DNA of 5,749 nucleotides from Victivallales bacterium. Its GTDB lineage: Bacteria > Verrucomicrobiota > Lentisphaeria > Victivallales > JAUVCU01. Both the position numbers and the translations under genes were made by a program. Of the stretch, positions 5,727 through 5,749 are shown piece by piece (the first letter of the stretch is position 1; each line of letters starts with the position of its first letter). A model generated the notes under the pieces. That model searched no databases. It was not told the DNA's origin and was given only the letters and a program-made list of their open reading frames with translations. The stretch lies in NCBI GenBank assembly GCA_029934175.1, contig JAOZMT010000164.1, positions 1-5,749 of the forward strand, in the 5' to 3' direction.

Positions 5727-5749
5727 AGAACAAATTTAAAAAATGTGGA

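Larger units (their letters stand above)
5415..5749. other. Repeat-bearing intergenic region upstream of the operon
   Basis: No plausible coding region or structural RNA was seen on either strand. The stretch holds the decamer array (5481-5515) and the inverted 15-mer pairs (5580-5609, 5697-5726); the rest is A/T-rich without recognisable content. No full copy of the iterated 13-mer occurs here. Confidence 0.5.

Noticed and set aside
5480..5749. CRISPR array
   Set aside because: The repeats are 10 or 15 bases in direct tandem without unique spacers of 30-40 bases, so they do not have CRISPR architecture.

Overview
This is a compact, very AT-rich bacterial window (under about 30% G+C by eye). 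All four genes are on the minus strand and so closely spaced that they probably form one transcription unit. Transcription order, right to left, is: a secreted protein with two ComEA-like helix-hairpin-helix (HhH) repeats (5348-4344), a large membrane protein of the O-antigen ligase/polymerase type with a TPR tail (about 4328-2238), the ribosomal protein S12 methylthiotransferase RimO (2206-869), and a two-domain CbiG-like protein lacking the usual C-terminal domain (869-180). Gaps are 9-15 nt, 31 nt, and a 1-nt TAATG overlap. Only the first gene has a clear Shine-Dalgarno sequence, and a weak promoter candidate lies upstream of it.

The organism cannot be named from this window. The O-ligase-type protein, RimO and a classical Sec signal peptide fit a diderm bacterium. 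The RimO sequence and the style of the intergenic repeats loosely suggest a PVC-type lineage such as Lentisphaerota, but this is a weak guess. The gene set mixes envelope glycan assembly, a secreted HhH protein, ribosome modification and a cobalamin-type protein, with no single evident pathway.

The most striking signal crosses gene boundaries. A 13-mer with consensus TGCAYAARTCGCA (usually within tTGCAYAARTCGCARA) occurs nine times in 5.7 kb, in both orientations and in all four genes, and no full copy lies outside a gene. In protein it reads mostly A-Q/H-V/I-A in one orientation and A-I-C/Y-A in the other. It behaves like a genome-wide iterated element such as a DNA uptake sequence, the cyanobacterial HIP1 element, or a protein-binding or methylation site.

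The two non-coding ends (1-179 and 5349-5749) carry a different repeat class: a CACAGATAAA-type decamer array, two tandem pairs of a 15-mer ending in TTTGCGT/TCTGCGT set as inverted arms about 87 nt apart, a decayed copy of that 15-mer at the far left, and a short GTTCCTAACTCCG-like fragment.
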